Below are positions 62,548-64,000 of a DNA stretch of 64,000 bases, in pieces. The notes under the pieces were generated by a model. The model was not told the DNA's origin, made no database searches, and worked only from the letters and a program-made list of their open reading frames with translations. Positions within the stretch are counted from its first letter, which is position 1, and every line of letters starts with the position of its first letter. Source of the stretch: Mangifera indica (Eukaryota > Streptophyta > Magnoliopsida > Sapindales > Anacardiaceae); NCBI RefSeq assembly GCF_011075055.1, contig NC_058143.1, positions 10,865,057 through 10,929,056 of the forward strand. Reading direction: 5' to 3'. The position numbers were made by a program, and so were the translations under genes.

Positions 62548-63611
62548 ATCACTGTATCAGTAGAACAAGACATTCACAGATAGCATTCTTTCATACAAGA
62601 TTTAGAAATATGGACAATTAATCAACGCAAAAAAATTGCAGACAAATGGATTTTACCAAACAGCCTGTTGAAATGTCCGTCATTATACATATATATATTT
62701 TTTCACCAGCCAATTCTCCCACAATTCCAGTAGCATATATATAAACTGAGTCTTGAACTCCATATTCTTCGTTTACGTCACCCATTACTAAGAATCAGTA
62801 ATTTCATGTGTCCACCTCGAATTTATAATACACAAGTAGAATGACCTGAAATGAAACAAGATAAATTCTTAAGAACAGAGGGTACTTGACTGACATAAAA
62901 TATTTCTATAACACACATAGGTACTTATTGGTTATTTTTGTCACAAATTCATGGTAGTGATGTTCTTAAAACCTCTATTATAATAATGAATGACGCAAAC
63001 TGACAAATGCAAGATAGTGATGCCATTTTCGAGTATTTATGCACTAACATGTACATTCCCAGCTGGATTGCAAACCCAACTATTATTTTTTTGAAGGATT
63101 CGACTAATCTAATAGAGACAGAACCCCAAGTTATATTTGCATATCGCCAGACTCATAAAGTCAGGTTCCTACTCATTACCAAGCTTAAATAATTAGTAGT
63201 TATACAATACAAAACAGGCAATCTAAATCTTCTACCAAGGATCAACAAATGAAACTAGTCTACTTAATAACTAAATTTATAGATTCGTTGTATGTGTTTG
63301 CATGGGATATAAGACAAATATTAAATATTCAGGACATATGAAACAACTTCGAATGTGAAGTAATCAGAAGATATACCTTCAGCATGCACAGAGAATTGAC
63401 TAGCAAGGCAAAATCCAAAGTCGCACCAAGATGGTCTAGCTCCATTCAATCACAAATATCACTTGACACCCAGATTTGAAATCTATCAGCCTCATAAACA
63501 ATTGAACCTATCTACACAGATCAAAATCTGCAGAAACATCAAGCCTTGAGTATTTCAATTTGCAGAGATATCAAGCCTTAAACAGTTTAATCTGCAGAAC
63601 CAACCAGACTT

Positions 63612-63876
63612 TTAACTAGCTTTTTCTTCCTTAATCTCAATTTTGGCCATAGAGGCCTTCTGTACAGCTCTTCTTTTGGTTTGGATTTGGCGGATATATT
63701 CTGCAACAACAACATGTAATTTAGGAGCAACCTTGCTTGGTGAAGTGACATTAAGACCTGCCTTTTTAAGGGCTCGTGCAACATGCTTTTCTGCCTTCTG
63801 AAAATGATTGGAGCACAGAGAAGGAACAGTGGATCTCAGTGTCGGCTTTCCACAGAGAATAGGTCCAGTATGACCA
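63612..63876 (-). CDS. Last coding exon of an unrecognised gene (partial)
   Basis: The minus strand has a clean acceptor (tatatgcag ending at 63877), then an 88-codon frame to a TAA at 63614-63612. It starts GHTGPILCGKPTLRSTVPSL and includes HFQKAEKHVARALKKAGLNV and EYIRQIQTKRRAV before a KIEIKEEKAS tail. The peptide is basic, with two likely amphipathic helices, and its regular codon use makes it look real. The first base completes a split codon. Earlier exons are beyond the window; the 124 bases left to the edge look intronic. I do not recognise the family; the basic C-terminus fits a nucleic-acid-associated protein but does not prove it. Confidence 0.7.
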
Positions 63877-64000
63877 CTGCATATAAACCATCATTTGTTA
63901 AGAAAATCATTGTATAAAGGACATTTTTGTTCTCTCTTCTAACAGGAAGAAGCAATCATGAACAAAAATCCCAGTTCAGAACCAGTATCCAACAGGAAAG

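Larger units (their letters stand above)
59779..63611. other. Intergenic region between the BAHD gene and the right-hand gene
   Basis: No gene is supported apart from a short MITE (60987-61091) and microsatellites: a tta run near 61950, an aat run at about 62115-62138, and a compound catacat/tg tract at 62458-62543. The 61-codon frame at 63007-63192 has no recognisable domain. The last part is probably 3' UTR of the minus-strand gene at the edge. Confidence 0.55.

Overview
The window is AT-rich nuclear DNA from a flowering plant, almost certainly a eudicot. It has intron-containing plant gene families (an FT-like PEBP gene, a BAHD acyltransferase, a pectin methylesterase/invertase inhibitor), long gene-poor stretches, and heavily decayed Copia and Gypsy retrotransposons. 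The FT proteins look closest to those of woody rosids such as Sapindales; that is recall, not a search, so no species is named.

Positions 1-28636 are a tandem segmental duplication. Two complete units (about 2391-15873 and 15874-28636) follow the tail of a further unit (1-2390) that continues off the left edge. Each complete unit carries one intact four-exon FLOWERING LOCUS T-like gene on the minus strand (5729-8272 and 19170-21701), each encoding 180 residues with the florigen signatures. Each also carries a 0.9-kb DNA transposon with terminal inverted repeats (cut by a deletion in unit B), a 170-bp palindromic MITE and the truncated 5' end of a Copia element. Array homology stops inside that Copia gag at 28636, while the gag itself continues into unique sequence. 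Exon 4 and its surroundings are identical between the two genes, whereas exon 1 differs at 13 of 213 bases, mostly replacement changes.

From 28.6 to 33.3 kb I see only a gag remnant and unclassified AT-rich DNA. A single-exon PMEI/invertase-inhibitor gene lies at 33384-33971. From 34.2 to about 56 kb the window is a nest of mobile elements. It holds Copia pol remnants on both strands and a 6.3-kb LTR element on the minus strand (42271-48549) inside a second Copia integrase. It also holds a Gypsy pol on the minus strand (51.1-55.4 kb) interrupted by an 856-bp hAT-like MITE, plus degenerate LTRs. Copies of the palindromic MITE with 7-9 bp target duplications occur here and in the gene-bearing right end.

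The right end holds a two-exon BAHD acyltransferase on the minus strand (57065-59505, 455 residues), a 4-kb intergenic region with microsatellites, and the last coding exon of an unrecognised minus-strand gene (63612-63876). The genes form no operon-like unit; the biologically notable part is the FT array.
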